DNA of 64,000 nt from Otatea glauca (Eukaryota > Streptophyta > Magnoliopsida > Poales > Poaceae). The translations under genes and the position numbers were made by a program. The notes below the pieces were generated by a model, which did no database searches, was not told the DNA's origin, and was given only the letters and a program-made list of their open reading frames with translations. The stretch lies in contig CM070711.1 of the NCBI GenBank assembly GCA_036346275.1, positions 64,023,078-64,087,077 on the forward strand, written 5' to 3'. This document shows, piece by piece, positions 10,755-22,689 of this stretch (position 1 is its first letter; each line of letters begins with the position of its first letter).

Positions 10755-12244
10755 TTGGGTGATGTTAGTAAAGGTGTTCAAACTCGATCTCGTGTTGCTT
10801 TATTTTGTGAACATTACTCTTTTGTGTCTTCGTTTGAACCCTCTCATGTAGATGAAGCTTTAGATGATCCGGATTGGATGAACTCCATGCACGAAGAACT
10901 CAATAACTTCGCCCGCAATGATGTTTGGACATTGGTCGAAAGACCCCAAAATCACAATGTGATTGGTACAAAATGGGTCTTTAGAAACAAACAAGATGAG
11001 AACGGAATTGTGGTAAGAGAAAAGGCTATTGGTGGCACAAGGTTTCATTCAAATTGAAGGTTTGGATTTTGGTGAAACTTTTGCTCCTGTTTCTAGATTA
11101 GAAGCTATTCGTATCTTGCTAGTCTTTGCATCTTGTTTTGACATCAGATTATTTTAAATGGATGTGAAGAGTGCATTCTTGAATAGAAAAATATCTGAAT
11201 TAGTATTTATTGAACAAACCCCTGGTTTTGAGAGTCCTAAACATCATAACCATGTCTATAAGCTCTCTAAGGTGCTCTATGGTCTTAAACAAGCTCCTAG
11301 AGAATGGAATAAGCGACTTAGAGACTTCCTACTCTCAAAAGGATTCAAAATTGGGAAGGTTGATACAACACTCTTCGCTAAAATAATTGATTGTGAATTC
11401 TTTGTATGCCAAATTTATGTTGATGATATTATATTTAGTTCTACTAACCAAGATTTTTGCAAAGAATTTAGTGATTTGATGTATAGGGAGTTTGAGATGG
11501 GACCTTCATGAGTCAAACCAAGTACGTGAAGGACCTACTTAAAAGGTTTGGCATAGAGGACGCAAAGCCCATTAAGACCTATATGGCTTTAAAAGGACAT
11601 CTTGATCTTAACAAGAGAGGTAAACCGGTAGATTTAAAATTTTATCGTTCCATGATTAGTAGTTTGCTTTATCTTACCGCATCTAGACCCAATATTATGT
11701 TTATTGTTTGCATATATGCACGATTTCAAGCATCTCCAAAAGAGTGCTATTTAGTGTCCGTTAAGATAATTCTAAGATATTTAAAGCATTCCTCAAATGT
11801 AGACTTGTGGTATCTCAAGGGCGCTAGATTTGATTTAGTTGGATATTCAGACTCCAATTATACCGGTTGCAAAGTGGATAGAAAAGGCACATCGAAAAGT
11901 TGTCAACTTCTTGGTATATCCCTAGTTTCACGGTTTTCAAGAAACAAAACTACGTAGCTTTATCCACTGCCGAAGCTGAATATATATCCGCCGGTAATTG
12001 TTGCGCTCAATTATTGTGGATGAGACAAACTTTAATGGATTATGAAATTACATTTGATAATGTACCTCTTTTGTGTAATAATGAAAGTGCGGTAAAAATA
12101 GCCAACTACCCGGTCCAACATTTAAGAACCAAACACATAGATATCCGTCATCATTTCTTAAGAGATCATATGAGCAAAGGTGACATAGTCATTAGCCATA
12201 TAAGAACCGATGATCAATTAGCGGATATTTTTACAAGCCATTAG
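10755..12244 (+). pseudogene. Copia D reverse transcriptase and RNase H
   Basis: Ordered motifs are WMNSMHEELNNFARNDVW, VIGTKWVFRNKQDE (10755-11040), MDVKSAFLN, VYKLSKVLYGLKQAPREW, QIYVDDIIFSSTN (11158-11511), RSMISSLLYLTASRPN (11508-11957), STAEAEYISAGNCCAQLLW and HIRTDDQLADIFT (11900-12244). A TAA lies immediately before MDVKSAF, and frame changes occur near 11030, 11510 and 11930, so the ORF is dead. Confidence 0.9.
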
Positions 12245-12399
12245 ATGAAAGTCGCTTTTGTAAATTGAGGAATGAATTAAATGTCACAGATATCTCTAAT
12301 GTTGCTTGAACATTTTGCTCCATGAGTGAATCTTTATTTGGTGTTATTTGCTCCTTTTTGATTCTTTGGTATCATGTTGGGCAACACATTAAGGGGGAG

Positions 12400-13200
12400 T
12401 GTTATACGATCTTCATGTATACTACATCTCTAAAATGTGAAAATATAAAATGAGTGCTAATATTGTGCAAAAGAAAGACTCTAGACCATACTAGGGCAAA
12501 AATATTTAAAATATCATACTTTGAGGATTCTACAAAATCATCTTTTAAAATTCTTTCATCTCAAATATACATATATAAATCTCATCTAATAGACATACTT
12601 AATAAAAAAACTATCTCTTACTTCATTACAATAGTAAAAACAAGATTTGAAAAGTATCCTCTTGAATTCTCAACCTAAACTCCAAAGCTCGTCTGTATTG
12701 ATCCAAATAATGCACTTCTTGAGTTCAGCTTATGAAACTAGAATTACATGTGTTTCTAGAGTTCAACAAGTATTTCAAACTCAAACAACTTATTTGGGCT
12801 CACTTTTCCTTCAAATAAGTGTTTTCAATTTCAAAATGAGAAAATTAATCATCTAAAAAACTATTCTTATACAATTATATTAATTATATGTTTTTTGAGT
12901 TTGTGATGAGTTGGAAATTCTCTCGTATGAGTTCAAGGGGTGTCGAAATACATTGGAGCAATTTCAAACTTTTTCTTGCAAATTTCTGCAATCTTCAATC
13001 CTTGGCCGGCACTACCGGTTGCTGCGCACCCGACAGTACTAGGTCACCGAACTACCGCCCATAGAGGGCGGTAGTACCGGATCTGTCAGGTAGGGGCAGT
13101 TTTAGGGCGGTTTCTGTTTCAAGCCGTATCTCTCTTTCTTCTTTCCTCTGCCCTAACCGGATGAACCGCCCCTTCACCTCCTTGAGCCTCCATTTGATCC
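12400..13200 (+). repeat. Probable 3' LTR of Copia D, right end unresolved
   Basis: It begins TGTTATACG immediately after the polypurine tract. The interior is AT-rich, then switches at about 13000 to a segment with repeated actaccg/ggtagtaccg words. No second copy exists in the window, so the CA end cannot be fixed; a CT microsatellite at 13210 bounds the estimate. Confidence 0.5.
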
Positions 13201-13209
13201 GACAACATT

Positions 13210-13227
13210 CTCTCTCTCTCTCTCTCC
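13210..13227. repeat. CT microsatellite
   Basis: Nine CT/TC dinucleotide units lie next to the presumed end of Copia D. Confidence 0.9.
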
Positions 13228-13337
13228 GATGAAAGCGACCAGGAGGAGGCAGGGCAAGTACGGGGCGAGGAGGAGGCAATGCGGCCAGGAGGAGGAGGCA
13301 GTCGTGAGGAGGATGCTGCCGGGAGGGCAAAGTGCCG

Positions 13338-13490
13338 AAACCACAGCCGAAGCACATCTTGGGGGGCTGCGGCTTTGAGGCGGGCTTCGGCTGTGGCTTC
13401 GAGGAGCAGCGGATACACAGCCGCCCCGTTTGGGGGAGCTTCCGGCTGGCAGCCAAAGCACACCCGCAACCCCCCCAAACGGGCGCTATG
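13338..13490. repeat. GC-rich hairpin segment, possible MITE remnant
   Basis: CCACAGCCGAAGC (about 13340) is perfectly inverted as GCTTCGGCTGTGG (about 13387). Further right, CCCGTTTGGGGG and CCCCCCCAAACGGG also face each other. The CGTTTGGGGGAGCTTC part resembles the end of the MITE at 4520, suggesting a rearranged relative. No target duplication was found. Confidence 0.4.
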
Positions 13491-13839
13491 TATAATCTTT
13501 TCTGCACCCACATGCTCCTTTTCTTCTAATTTGATCTGCCCTTCCAACTCAACAAGCTGGTTTTGTACTTTGTGAATTGTGATGCTTGCTCTCCAACAAC
13601 CAACTCCCCTTGTCTGCTGACCTCAAAAGATACACATGACACAGACAATCACGCACTAGCTCTCAAATTAACTAACCAAACCTCATATGCTCTCAAATTA
13701 AGTTGTTGTATTGCATACATACACAAAAATTGTTCTGTTGAAATATGTGTGAAACAGTTTGCTTAATTTTTCTGAGAGAATTCAGGTACACATCTCCTTG
13801 TACAAGGATCAAATTCATGGTGCGTTTATTGGCTCCCTC

Positions 13840-14790
13840 TGATTTGATCTGAAGCCTTGGAAGTACACAATTATGTACTTCATTTGTTATCTTTAAAAAA
13901 TCAAAAACAGAATGAACATAATTGGGACAGTTACATTGTCAAAATTTTATAAATTTTCTTGAGTGTGATTATGATCTAAAATTTTCGTGAGAGATTAATA
14001 ATTGACTCAGTACCATTATATAAAATTTTCAAAAAATTTCAACTTTGTTTGTTTGGTCAATCAAATCTATGTAAGCACTGAACTTCGTTTGTTATATTAT
14101 ATTTCAAAAATCAAAAAGAAAAGAACATAAATGGTATTGTGCCTTGTAAGAATTTTATAAATTCACTGGAGTGTGATCATGATTCAAAATTTTTATGAGA
14201 TATTAAGAACTTCCTTATCACCATTCTGTAAAATTTTCAAAAATTTTAAACTTTTTTTATTGCTAAAGCAAATCTATGTATTGATCATCAGACTTTTATC
14301 AGGACGTAGCACTGTCTGAATTTTCAAACATTATTTGAGAATGATCATCATCTAAAAATTTTAAAGAAACATTAATGTTACATCAGGACCATCCACAAAA
14401 ATTTTCAAAAGTTTTTAACGTGGTTTAGATAATTTTTCATTTTGTTCAAGTTTGCCGGTAAGCCTTTTAACAGGGCAGTAGTACTGTTCGAATTTTTAAA
14501 AATTCATACAGTTTGATCATCATCTGAAAATTTTATGAGAGCATTAGAGATACATCATAACCATGCAAAAAAAATGTTTATAACGTGGTTTGAACCATTT
14601 TGCATTCGGTTCAAAATTGTCGGTTAGTGTTTTATCAGGACAGTAGCAATATTTGAATTTTTAAAAATTTCACAGACTTCAGAATAATCTAAAATTTTTA
14701 TGGAAATATCATCAATGTGTCAGGACTCTCCAAAAAAATTTCAATTTTTTCAACATCGTTTGACCCACTTTTTTCTGTTGCAAAAAGACC
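13840..14790. repeat. Degenerate tandem array, about 170-bp period, five copies
   Basis: The anchor word gtgatcatcatctaaaattt recurs in variant form near 13961, 14169, 14337, 14509 and 14680. The spacings are 208, 168, about 172 and about 171. Each copy also carries attttcaaaa..tttaac and a (c)agtagcactgttcgaattttt-like word. The copies are too divergent for a young satellite. Following sequence (14790-14960) is rich in aaattcgg/ccgaattt words. Confidence 0.6.
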
Positions 14791-15023
14791 AAAATTCGGT
14801 ATTTTTCGGCGAATTTCGTTTTTTCTCGGTACAAAACAAACCGAATTTGAATTTTTGTTTTTGAATTTCAGGCGAGATTTGTCCGAAATACCCGAATTTT
14901 GCCGAAATTTCGAAATCCGGTCAGGGGCGGTATTTCATCCGAAAACGAAATTTGAATCCTTGCATCCAAGCATGATGCATTAGGTAGACAGTCACATTAT
15001 TTCCCTTCTCTGTCCCGATCTAA

Positions 15024-15254
15024 GGGCCTGTTTGTTTTAGCTTTTGATTCTGGATTATGGCCCCAAAAGCAGAATAAAAAACAAATAGCCCAATTCTAGA
15101 ATTCGATTCTCACAATCCAGCCCACCCATATACACTAGAATCTACAATCCACTTCATATGTGCTTTTAGATTTTAGCTTTTAGAGAATCAGCTTCTCTAC
15201 AACCACAATGCAGAATCAGCTTTTAGAGAATCTAAAGCTGAAACAAACAGGCCC
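15024..15254. mobile_element. Tourist-like MITE, 231 bp
   Basis: The inverted ends GGGCCTGTTTGTTTTAGCT and AGCTGAAACAAACAGGCCC are flanked by TAA on both sides (15021-15023 and 15255-15257). Internal agaatcagcttttagag words are also inverted. The termini match those of the 407-bp MITE at 4520, so the two probably share a PIF/Harbinger transposase source. Confidence 0.88.
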
Positions 15255-15838
15255 TAACACTCCTTCAGTGACCCTAGTGCAGCCACTGAGATGTACCATT
15301 TTCATACAAAGCAACAACTACAACTTGTGCTTAAGACTACTCCGTTTTAGTTTCTACCTTTGTTCTAGCTTCTAGTTTTAGGTATTAAAACCGCAAACCT
15401 TAGCAGTCATAAGAGTTCTTTTCTTGTTCAATTTTTTTCCACTTGTGCTACCTATGTCAATTCCTGTAAAGCCACCAACTTTTTCTTTATTTTGACCATT
15501 TCAGCTTCTAGGATATGTGTGCTACACTTTGTTGGATGGGATATTTGATTTGGCTACTGCAGGTGATACAACAATGAGTGCTAACTACTTAAGTGTTTAA
15601 GAGTGACAAGGTGCAATGCAATGCCTAGCTAGCCGGTGTCGTCCGTTTTTCTTTTCTTCTTAAGTCATTTTGGGAATGTAATAATGTAGGACTTATGACT
15701 TCATGTGGTACTCTTGGGCTAGCCTCAGGCATGGCCTCAGTTTTGTGCGAATATTCTCGTAAACTATATCCTAGATTGAACTTATGTAAATATCTTAATC
15801 CTAGATGATGTATGGATGCTACAAATGCAAGTAACACT

Positions 15839-16106
15839 ATCTTGTTTGGATTTTACCTATGTGTGAATTCTTGTATGAATCTAATTTGAATGTGTGGATG
15901 TAAGGATCCGATCAAATGCTTTCCCCTGATTTTTTCTAGATTCTTGGAGATTTTTTTTAATGCCCAAGATTTTCATCCCTTTGTCCTCCAAATGGTGGCA
16001 GGGAATATTTTTCGGAAGGGATTATTTTCCCAAGAGGTTGAAAGAGGTTCTATATGCCCTTCAAAATCTCCCTTGGGATTTCCCCCATTAACATCCAAAC
16101 AAACCC
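15839..16106. mobile_element. Possible MITE with TTGTTTGGAT termini
   Basis: The left end TTGTTTGGATTTTA and the right end, inverted, TTGTTTGGATGTTAA face each other across about 265 bp. Target duplications are unclear. A second partly matching pair (ACCTTATTTGGAAG near 16110 and CCCAAACAAGCCC near 16962) may bound a further element. Confidence 0.35.
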
Positions 16107-17711
16107 TAAGACCTTATTTGGAAGCACGATTCCTAGCTGGGATCCCAACACAATCCCAGGGACAAAAAGCCCCGTGGAAACTACCCCTGGATCACGTAGA
16201 ATGCGTGTTGGGTGTCCACGGATAGGTAATTTTTGGCCCATTCCAGCAAATTCCACAGGAAAAAAGGCTACGCCTCCTGAGGTCGAGATATTTTTCTCGT
16301 CTTACACACGACTCGTCACCTACGTCTCAGGCCACCTCTACCGACCACCTTGCCGATTGTGCCATGGCTTGACCTCGCCCACCTCCACTCCACCTTGCAT
16401 TGCCTCCGTGCAGGAGAAGATCGGGTCGCTCCATGGCTGGCGGCAACACATTGAACTCCACTTTAGTGACTCGGGTCACGCTGGTGGCAGCCAACTCGTG
16501 GTCGAGAAAATGGAGGCTTGCAAGTGGTGGAGGAAGGCGGTCGGCGTGGGCAAAAAAGACGACCAGGAGCCATCCACCGAGCAGATCTGCATCTTCTGCA
16601 CACCGACACCATCAGCCAATCCCCTTTGGATCTAATCGCCCACCTTCGATTATATTTGAGCTCTGACACCATGGATCCGCCTACCGGGGCCACGTATTAC
16701 TTTCATCGATTCCAAGAGCATGCAAAGTTTCGTGCGAGCTACACCGCTGTCGGTGGCAACGATGAGTTCTAGGAGCGGTGGACGATGCTCTGCTATCCCT
16801 ACGTGCTCCAATTGGTTTGAATTTGCTATTTACGCTTCACCTCCCAAACGATGGCAAGGACAGGGATTGCTTCCCCAATTGCATACACGGGGATTCAATG
16901 TGACCACTAAATTCCCCGCCGGGGTTTATTTCCCTGGGGAATTTTATTTCAAATACCCAAACAAGCCCTGCAGCGACGGCCTCCGGAAAGAGACGGAAGC
17001 GAGAAGAAAAGGTAATAGGTTGCTTGGGACTTGAGAGACTGTAAACAAACACATGAAGACACGTGAACAAGCAGATGCAGCTGAGACGTTGCCGTCGTGC
17101 TGCCTACGGCAAACAGCGGGGGTAGTGCCCAACTGCTCGGCGGTCGGCACCAAACGGGAAATATATATCACCGCGCACAGAGCTGTGGGCCCTTGCACAC
17201 TTTACCTGTGAACGGTGAGGGTGCACACGACGAGTTTAATTGCATCTAGTAGTTCTATTCTTGTGAAATTTAACAGATGTATGCCTAAAAATGGATGCCC
17301 TACTAGGGGTGGATCAATAGAAGTACTAACATTTAACAATGGAATGATCTTTTTTTCTTCTCTAGAATACAACGACGGAATGATCTGAAGTTGGCCGGGC
17401 ACATTTTGTGACACCTAAATGTTGAAATTCAGCACGATCGAAAGCAAGGACTAGTATTGGGGGTAAACAGACTGCAATAACTTACAAGGGAATAATCTAA
17501 ACTAAACGCACGAAGAATGTCTTTGCTTACACGGTTACACCAAATAGATTGAGAGTTAAATATTGATTGATCAATATTTAAAAACAAACGAACTGATTAA
17601 TTGAATACTCATTCTTCAATTCAACAGTCATATACAGTGTGGGCTAACAACCTGCTCTATCGCTCTAAAATAGAAAAGCAAATAAACATTTGCCTGGCTT
17701 CTGTGCATGGC

Positions 17712-17742
17712 CTGGTAGGGTAGGGTAGGTAGGGTAGGGTTC
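17712..17742. repeat. TAGGG-type short repeat
   Basis: Five GGTAGGG/TAGGG units lie in tandem. They resemble but do not equal the plant telomere unit TTTAGGG, so this is a simple repeat rather than proven telomeric DNA. Confidence 0.6.
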
Positions 17743-18212
17743 AGGACAAGCACGTTGTCGCCAAATTAACGGAGACTATGCAATTTCATTGGATTATACA
17801 TGATGGCATGCAAAAGAGGGTTAATGATGAAAAGGAATGGGACTGGACTGGAAGTGACGTAAAGATGTTATTTTATGCTTTTAACGAAGGAATTGGGCAC
17901 GGGTATGTGGGTTTGTATTTCTGTAGCGCTTCATATTGTCCTACCAATCTGGCTCTCTCTCAAGGAGAAAAAAAAGGAACTGTCCTACCAATCAACCATA
18001 ATGATCACTTCCCTCACTCCTTTACATTGTAGTTAGAAAGGTGCTGAGACAAATGGGTTCAGCAAGTCATAACAAGATTTAGCGGGGAGCCAAGAGGAAC
18101 ATCTTCATTGACTTGTTAGGATTCAATCCTTCATTGACTTGTCAGGATTCAATCAACTAGAGACTGGCAGTCTTGAACACTTTTTATTCGTTCGTCTGCT
18201 AGAGCGCTAGAC

Positions 18213-18870
18213 AGGGTGCTGTCCGTCATGTGGTATGCTAAAATGATTAGTTGCAGGTTTTATATTAGAAGGTTACAGATCCTCATGCTTCATGTACAGT
18301 TCTTCACGTATTAATATAACCTGAATTGGTTTCACAATGATTTAATTGCTCAGAAGTCTACGTATTTGAATTTGAATTTTGAATTTTGATCATTGTAATT
18401 CAAGCTTCTGAAATGTAAGGATTCTTGTGTAGGAATATCAGTACAACTTGTTGGAACATACACCCATATATAAAGATGAAAGAGGCAAACTATTGGTGCA
18501 TAACAAATTTTCGCCGGAGTAACATCTCTATTCGGATATTTGGCTGGTTTTGGTATTCGGTCAGGTAGAGATTAATGGTCTAGCACTTTCTGATTCTACT
18601 TCAGGGTGTTGTCGGTCATGCGGTATGCTAAGAATGATTAGTCGAAGGTTTTATATGAGAAAGCTACAAATCTTCATGCTCCATGGTCAGTGATTGCAAT
18701 TAATATATACTGAGATTGGTTTGAAAGTGATTCAACTATTCAGAAATCTACCGGTTTGAAATTTGATAAACTGCAATTCAAGCTTCTGTGAGGATTCTTG
18801 TGTAGGAACATCAATTCAATTTGGAAAATGCACTCACACATAAGGATGAAAGACTCGTACTATTGGTAGT
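18213..18870. repeat. Tandem duplication, about 390-bp offset
   Basis: agggtgctgtccgtcatg at 18213 recurs as agggtgttgtcggtcatg at 18603. Following words, such as gcttctgaaatgtaaggatt against gcttctgtgaggatt, keep the same order for about 270 bp. The copies have diverged substantially. Confidence 0.7.
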
Positions 18871-18922
18871 TATCTACTGGCGCCTAACTGGCTATACATC
18901 CAACAGAATATTCAATGTTAGA

Positions 18923-18976
18923 ATTTCATATTCCTGCTTCCAATATAAAATTTCATATTCCTGCTTCCAATATAAA
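18923..18976. repeat. 27-bp tandem duplicate
   Basis: Two exact 27-bp copies starting atttcatattcctgcttcca lie head to tail, so the duplication is recent. Confidence 0.95.
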
Positions 18977-19475
18977 GAATTGTGCAGCGATTTGTCTATT
19001 GAAATATAATACTCATTCGTTCTGGAATTTCTCAATAAAAGGTCTTTTCAGCTTTTAAACCATATAATAGGGAGGATAATTAAGCGGCTAACAAAAAATT
19101 GTTGGTCAATCAAATAAAGGGGTGATGTGATATTTTGTTAATTGAAGTGACAGGTGCATGTACCCACATGTTCGAATGTGTTTTCATTCAAACTAGTATG
19201 AAGCATTCTTATCGTAACACAAGACTGTCTAACATACATATGTATCTGAAGTTCGAAGGGTAAAGGTTGGCGAGGAGAAAGCAAGAGATGAGCGGATGCT
19301 CCCATCATTGTTTCAAAAAATTAGCATGCATCCTAATTTTATGTCAATTTTTTTCTTCCAACTCAATGTGCTCCAAAGTGCCCATCATACAGAATAACAT
19401 TTTGCCAACAGCACATTTGATCTTATCTAGCGACTTGCCATCCAAAACATACGACATAGCAATCCAAAGATGAGA

Positions 19476-20869
19476 TCAGATGAAATCAGGGTGTACCTCA
19501 TCATCTACCACTACCTCGGTAGTAACACATTCATCAAGTTCAGTCTCATGCTGCCCAAAGCTCTCTAATCCACGTCTCTCTTCAAAGAAGCTTGCATCCA
19601 AATACTTACTCCACTTTGATTTTTGTGCTGCACAAAACAAGTATACAAATGATTCTTTCTACAATCAAATTATGGTCATGACTAGTGTAACAATGTGTGA
19701 TTAGAATTTGCATGTATTGCCTTCAGCAGTAGCAGTTGCAGAGTAGGGAGTTGATCCTTGCTCGATCCGCTGCCTCTTGGATAAAATGGGATTGATTGGT
19801 GGCTTAGGCCTCTTTCCAGCTACACCCAGTTGGGCTTTGGGAGGCCTCGTTAAGGAAGTAACTTTAGGACTTTCTTGAGGCAATTCAGCTGTCACTTCAA
19901 TCCCTACAACTGTTTGTAAACCACGGCACGAAAACAGTTAAATCATGCATTGGAAATTTGGCCATTCCATGCTCAGAAATGTAACGATAATCAAATTTGA
20001 AGATAGGCAAATATGAAGACAACCGACCTAAGACTTAGAAGCATACGCTATATAACTTGTGAATAGGTGTTAGGTGATGCTAGTCCTGGCATATGTAATG
20101 TATGACTTGCTCCGATAACACCTAAATTCATGGCAGTTCAGATTGCAGCACTCTAGGACCTACAGGTGTATACAGAATTTCAGCTCAACAGGGCCTCCTT
20201 TAAACCTTGAACCATAAAATTTACCATCTACTAGTATTGCCAATTTCCAGGCTAGCAAAGTATTACTAAACACACGCGGCATGCAAGTCACAAGTACTAA
20301 CCCCAGCACGTAATTCGACAGAACACAGGTTGCACGAGATCAATCATCCAAAATATTGCATGGAGTATACACTACGGCATTACATCAAACACGTTTCAAG
20401 CATACCTCCATCTTGAGCTCCCGCAACGCCGCCGACACCATCACACTCCCCTGGATCATCCAGGTACTCGGACCAGTCCATCCGCCCCTTCTTCTCCCTC
20501 GGAGGCTCGTCCGGCTGTTCCCCGGCCGCCGCGGGGTCCCAGTCCGCCTCGGGCAGGGGCGCGCCGAGGCCGCGCGAGAGGTTGGCGCCCTGCACGAAGC
20601 GGCGGAGGTCGGCGGCGCGGTAGCCGCGGGCGTGGACGCGGAGCACGGACTGGCGCTGGTTGCACACCGCGCACACCCACTTGTTGCTGCTCTTCTTCTG
20701 CTGCTTCACCTGGCATCGAAGCGGAAACAGCAGAAGGATAAAAAAAAATAGGATCAGTTGCCAAGGAAACGGAGCGGGATTTTTCGGAGGAGGGGTTTGG
20801 TTTGGTTGAGGCGCGCACCTGCATGGTGGAGCACTGGACGCATTGGAGGGCGAAGAAGAGCGTCGCCAT
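19476..20869 (-). CDS. MRN complex-interacting protein (MRNIP)-like, four exons
   Basis: The minus-strand exons are 20869-20819, 20709-20406, 19909-19721 and 19627-19476 (stop TGA at 19476-19478). They join in phase to 231 residues. The N-terminus has two CxxC pairs (LQCVQCSTM and WVCAVCNQRQS), a basic linker KQQKKSSNK and the segment ARGYRAADLRRFVQGANL, which match the N-terminal domain of MRNIP-type proteins. SEYLDDPG and SKWSKYLD motifs follow. In animals MRNIP helps the MRE11-RAD50-NBS1 complex in DNA damage signalling; the plant role is inferred. Intron 1 starts GT and intron 2 starts GT, but intron 3 must start GC (exon end GAAG then GCAATA) to keep phase; without it, translation would stop at 19701. 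The gene is divergent to VDR. A shorter isoform ending at 19701 is the alternative. Confidence 0.8.
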
Positions 20870-21027
20870 GGCGAACTCTTCAGGTTCTCGAGTGGCGTGG
20901 GGAGAGCGAACTGATGAGAAGAAATTGGAGGGGGCGATTGAAGAACGAGGCGGTTGGGGAATTTTCACGTCTTCCCCGCTCTGATGGATGGGAGGGAATG
21001 GACATCGGCGGGCGGGAGTTTCGGGCG

Positions 21028-21301
21028 GGGGTTGTTTGTGTTTGCTTTAGCTACAGTAAATTTTATAAAGTTCTTCCACCTGTCTGGTTTGACGATAAAT
21101 TTATCGTACTAAAATTTAACCATCAAACTAACTGCCGGTGTTTGGTCAAAGATTAACAAGAAAATAAATCAGAGAACCAAGAGAGAAGAGAATCTTACTA
21201 AAATTTAGTAGCAAATCAAATACTTATCAAATTTAATTAACGCTACTAAAATTTAGTTAGGTAAATATTGACAGCTATTGGAAGCAAATCAAACAGACCC
21301 C
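21028..21301. mobile_element. Possible MITE upstream of the MRNIP-like gene
   Basis: The left end GGGGTTGTTTGTGTTTGCTT resembles the inverted right end GGGGTCTGTTTGATTTGCTT. The final agcaaatcaaacagacccct word is repeated at once (to 21321), so the exact right end is ambiguous. Interior words such as actaaaatttag suggest AT-rich MITE sequence. It lies in the 5' region of the MRNIP-like gene. Confidence 0.45.
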
Positions 21302-21636
21302 TAGCAAATCAAACAGACCCCTAGATTTTACTGTTGTTGTTGCATAAAATTTTAGATGTTGTGGTTTGTGTCATTTAACCCTAGATATTATTGTCACAAT
21401 ATTCCACAACACCCTAAATATTATAGCCACAACGAAGATGAACTGCTGCAAATAGTAGAGTGTGAGGTCCTCCGTCATGCGGTTGGAGACGTCGAGTAAG
21501 AAGAACCACTTGCTGTCGTCATGTGCGGTCGTGATTATAGAGGAGTAACTGTAATGTGACGAGATTTTGTTAAATGTTATGACTATAAGACCTAGAGTTA
21601 AAGTAATATATAGGGTTTTATGCGTTAAGGACGGTA

Positions 21637-21641
21637 AAATC
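21637..21641. repeat. Target-site duplication of Copia B, left
   Basis: AAATC here matches AAATC at 28203-28207, immediately outside the two LTRs, proving a single intact insertion. Confidence 0.95.
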
Positions 21642-21869
21642 TGTTAAGGAACCTCGCTATCGAATAGTCCGGGGTTCCCGAACAGATCTGAATTGGAGAA
21701 CAGAAAGAGGGAGAGACACAGGTATATGAGGAGCGACGACGGAATTCTTTATTGCTTTCTGATTGCATGTACATTAGGGGGGGACCCCTCCTACTTTTAT
21801 AGCGCTCATTCAGGGTTTTGGCTAAGGGACCACATGGGCCTTCCAATGGGCTATTAGGGTTTCTTAACA
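21642..21869 (-). repeat. 3' LTR of Copia B
   Basis: It reads TGTTAAG..TTAACA on the plus strand and, inverted, carries TATAAAAG near 21800 as a promoter candidate. By eye it differs from the 5' LTR at about five of 228 positions, so the insertion is young. Confidence 0.95.
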
Positions 21870-22190
21870 CTCCCCCTTGGGCCCTTTGCCGCGAGATGCA
21901 TATGCCTCAAAAACTCCAGAAAAACCCAGTGGGAAAAATACTTGGAGAAAGAGTACATAGCATACGCTTACTATGTTGCACGAATTGCCTCGTTAAAACC
22001 TTACGCAAGAAAACTTCATGAAAAACTTGCTAAGGAAAAAGAGTACAATTCTCCCAACTTCAATTGCTAATCTTCATGATTCATGTTGGGTATTCATAAT
22101 TCATGCTCGAGATTTATGTGGGAGTATGTGAAATATCTCCCCGAAATCACTTCTCTAAGTCTTATCATCCCAATTCCTTTCACGCACCTT

Positions 22191-22620
22191 TCAAAGGTAG
22201 ATCTTTGGGAGTGATTTAGTGAATAAATCTGCAAGATTTTCACATGACTTAGTATGCAATATCTTAATCTCGTTCATCTTATGCAATTCGTGAGCATAGA
22301 AGAACTTGGGGTTGATATGCTTCGTGAGATTACTCTTCACATAACCCATCGTGCTTGGGCAACACAAGTGCATTATCTTCATAAATTATTGTGGGAGTTT
22401 GCTCAATGTTCAAACCACATGACTTACGGATGTGGTGAACCATTCTTCGAGCCATGCACATTCACGTGATGCTTCATACAAGCGATGATTTCGAGTGGTT
22501 TGTCGGCGTCGAGGCGAGTCCGCTTAGACGACTTCCAAGAAATTGCTGTTCCTCCACATAGAAAAACATAGCGGTTTGAGACTTGCCGATATGCTGGTCC
22601 GATAAATACCCGACATCGGC
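22191..22620 (-). pseudogene. Copia B RNase H fragment
   Basis: The minus strand reads GYVKSNLTKHINPKFFY, HTKSCENLADLFTKSLP, then a broken region. It matches the RNase H of Copia A and C. Frame loss occurs around the YEDNA segment, where bases are missing. Confidence 0.85.
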
Positions 22621-22689
22621 ATAGCCAACCAAATTCAATTCATTATTTCTTCGAAGAAACGGACCAAGGTCTTTGCTTCCTTGGAGGTA

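Larger units (their letters stand above)
9896..13200 (+). mobile_element. Copia D: SIRE-like Copia element, 5'-truncated
   Basis: Starting mid-integrase, the plus strand shows an integrase C-terminal core (9896-10240), linker, RT (10850-11510), RNase H (to 12244), a polypurine tract (AAGGGGGAG at 12391) and the start of a 3' LTR. Motifs such as YVDDIIFSSTN, SLLYLTASRPNIMF and CARFQ-type segments resemble the SIRE/Maximus lineage. The 5' LTR, gag and protease are absent. The right boundary is not resolved and is an estimate. Confidence 0.8.
16107..19475. other. Gene-poor stretch
   Basis: Open frames at 16054-17034 are moderately GC-rich on both strands but show no conserved domain, and no splice-consistent gene model could be built. 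From 17040 to 19475 the sequence is AT-rich and carries only the repeats listed separately. Confidence 0.45.

Noticed and set aside
16054..17034. Possible gene from overlapping ORFs
   Set aside because: No conserved motif, no codon-consistent splice model, and MITE-like termini nearby suggest transposon debris.
17712..17742. Interstitial telomere
   Set aside because: The unit is TAGGG/GGTAGGG and not the plant TTTAGGG, and only about five units are present.
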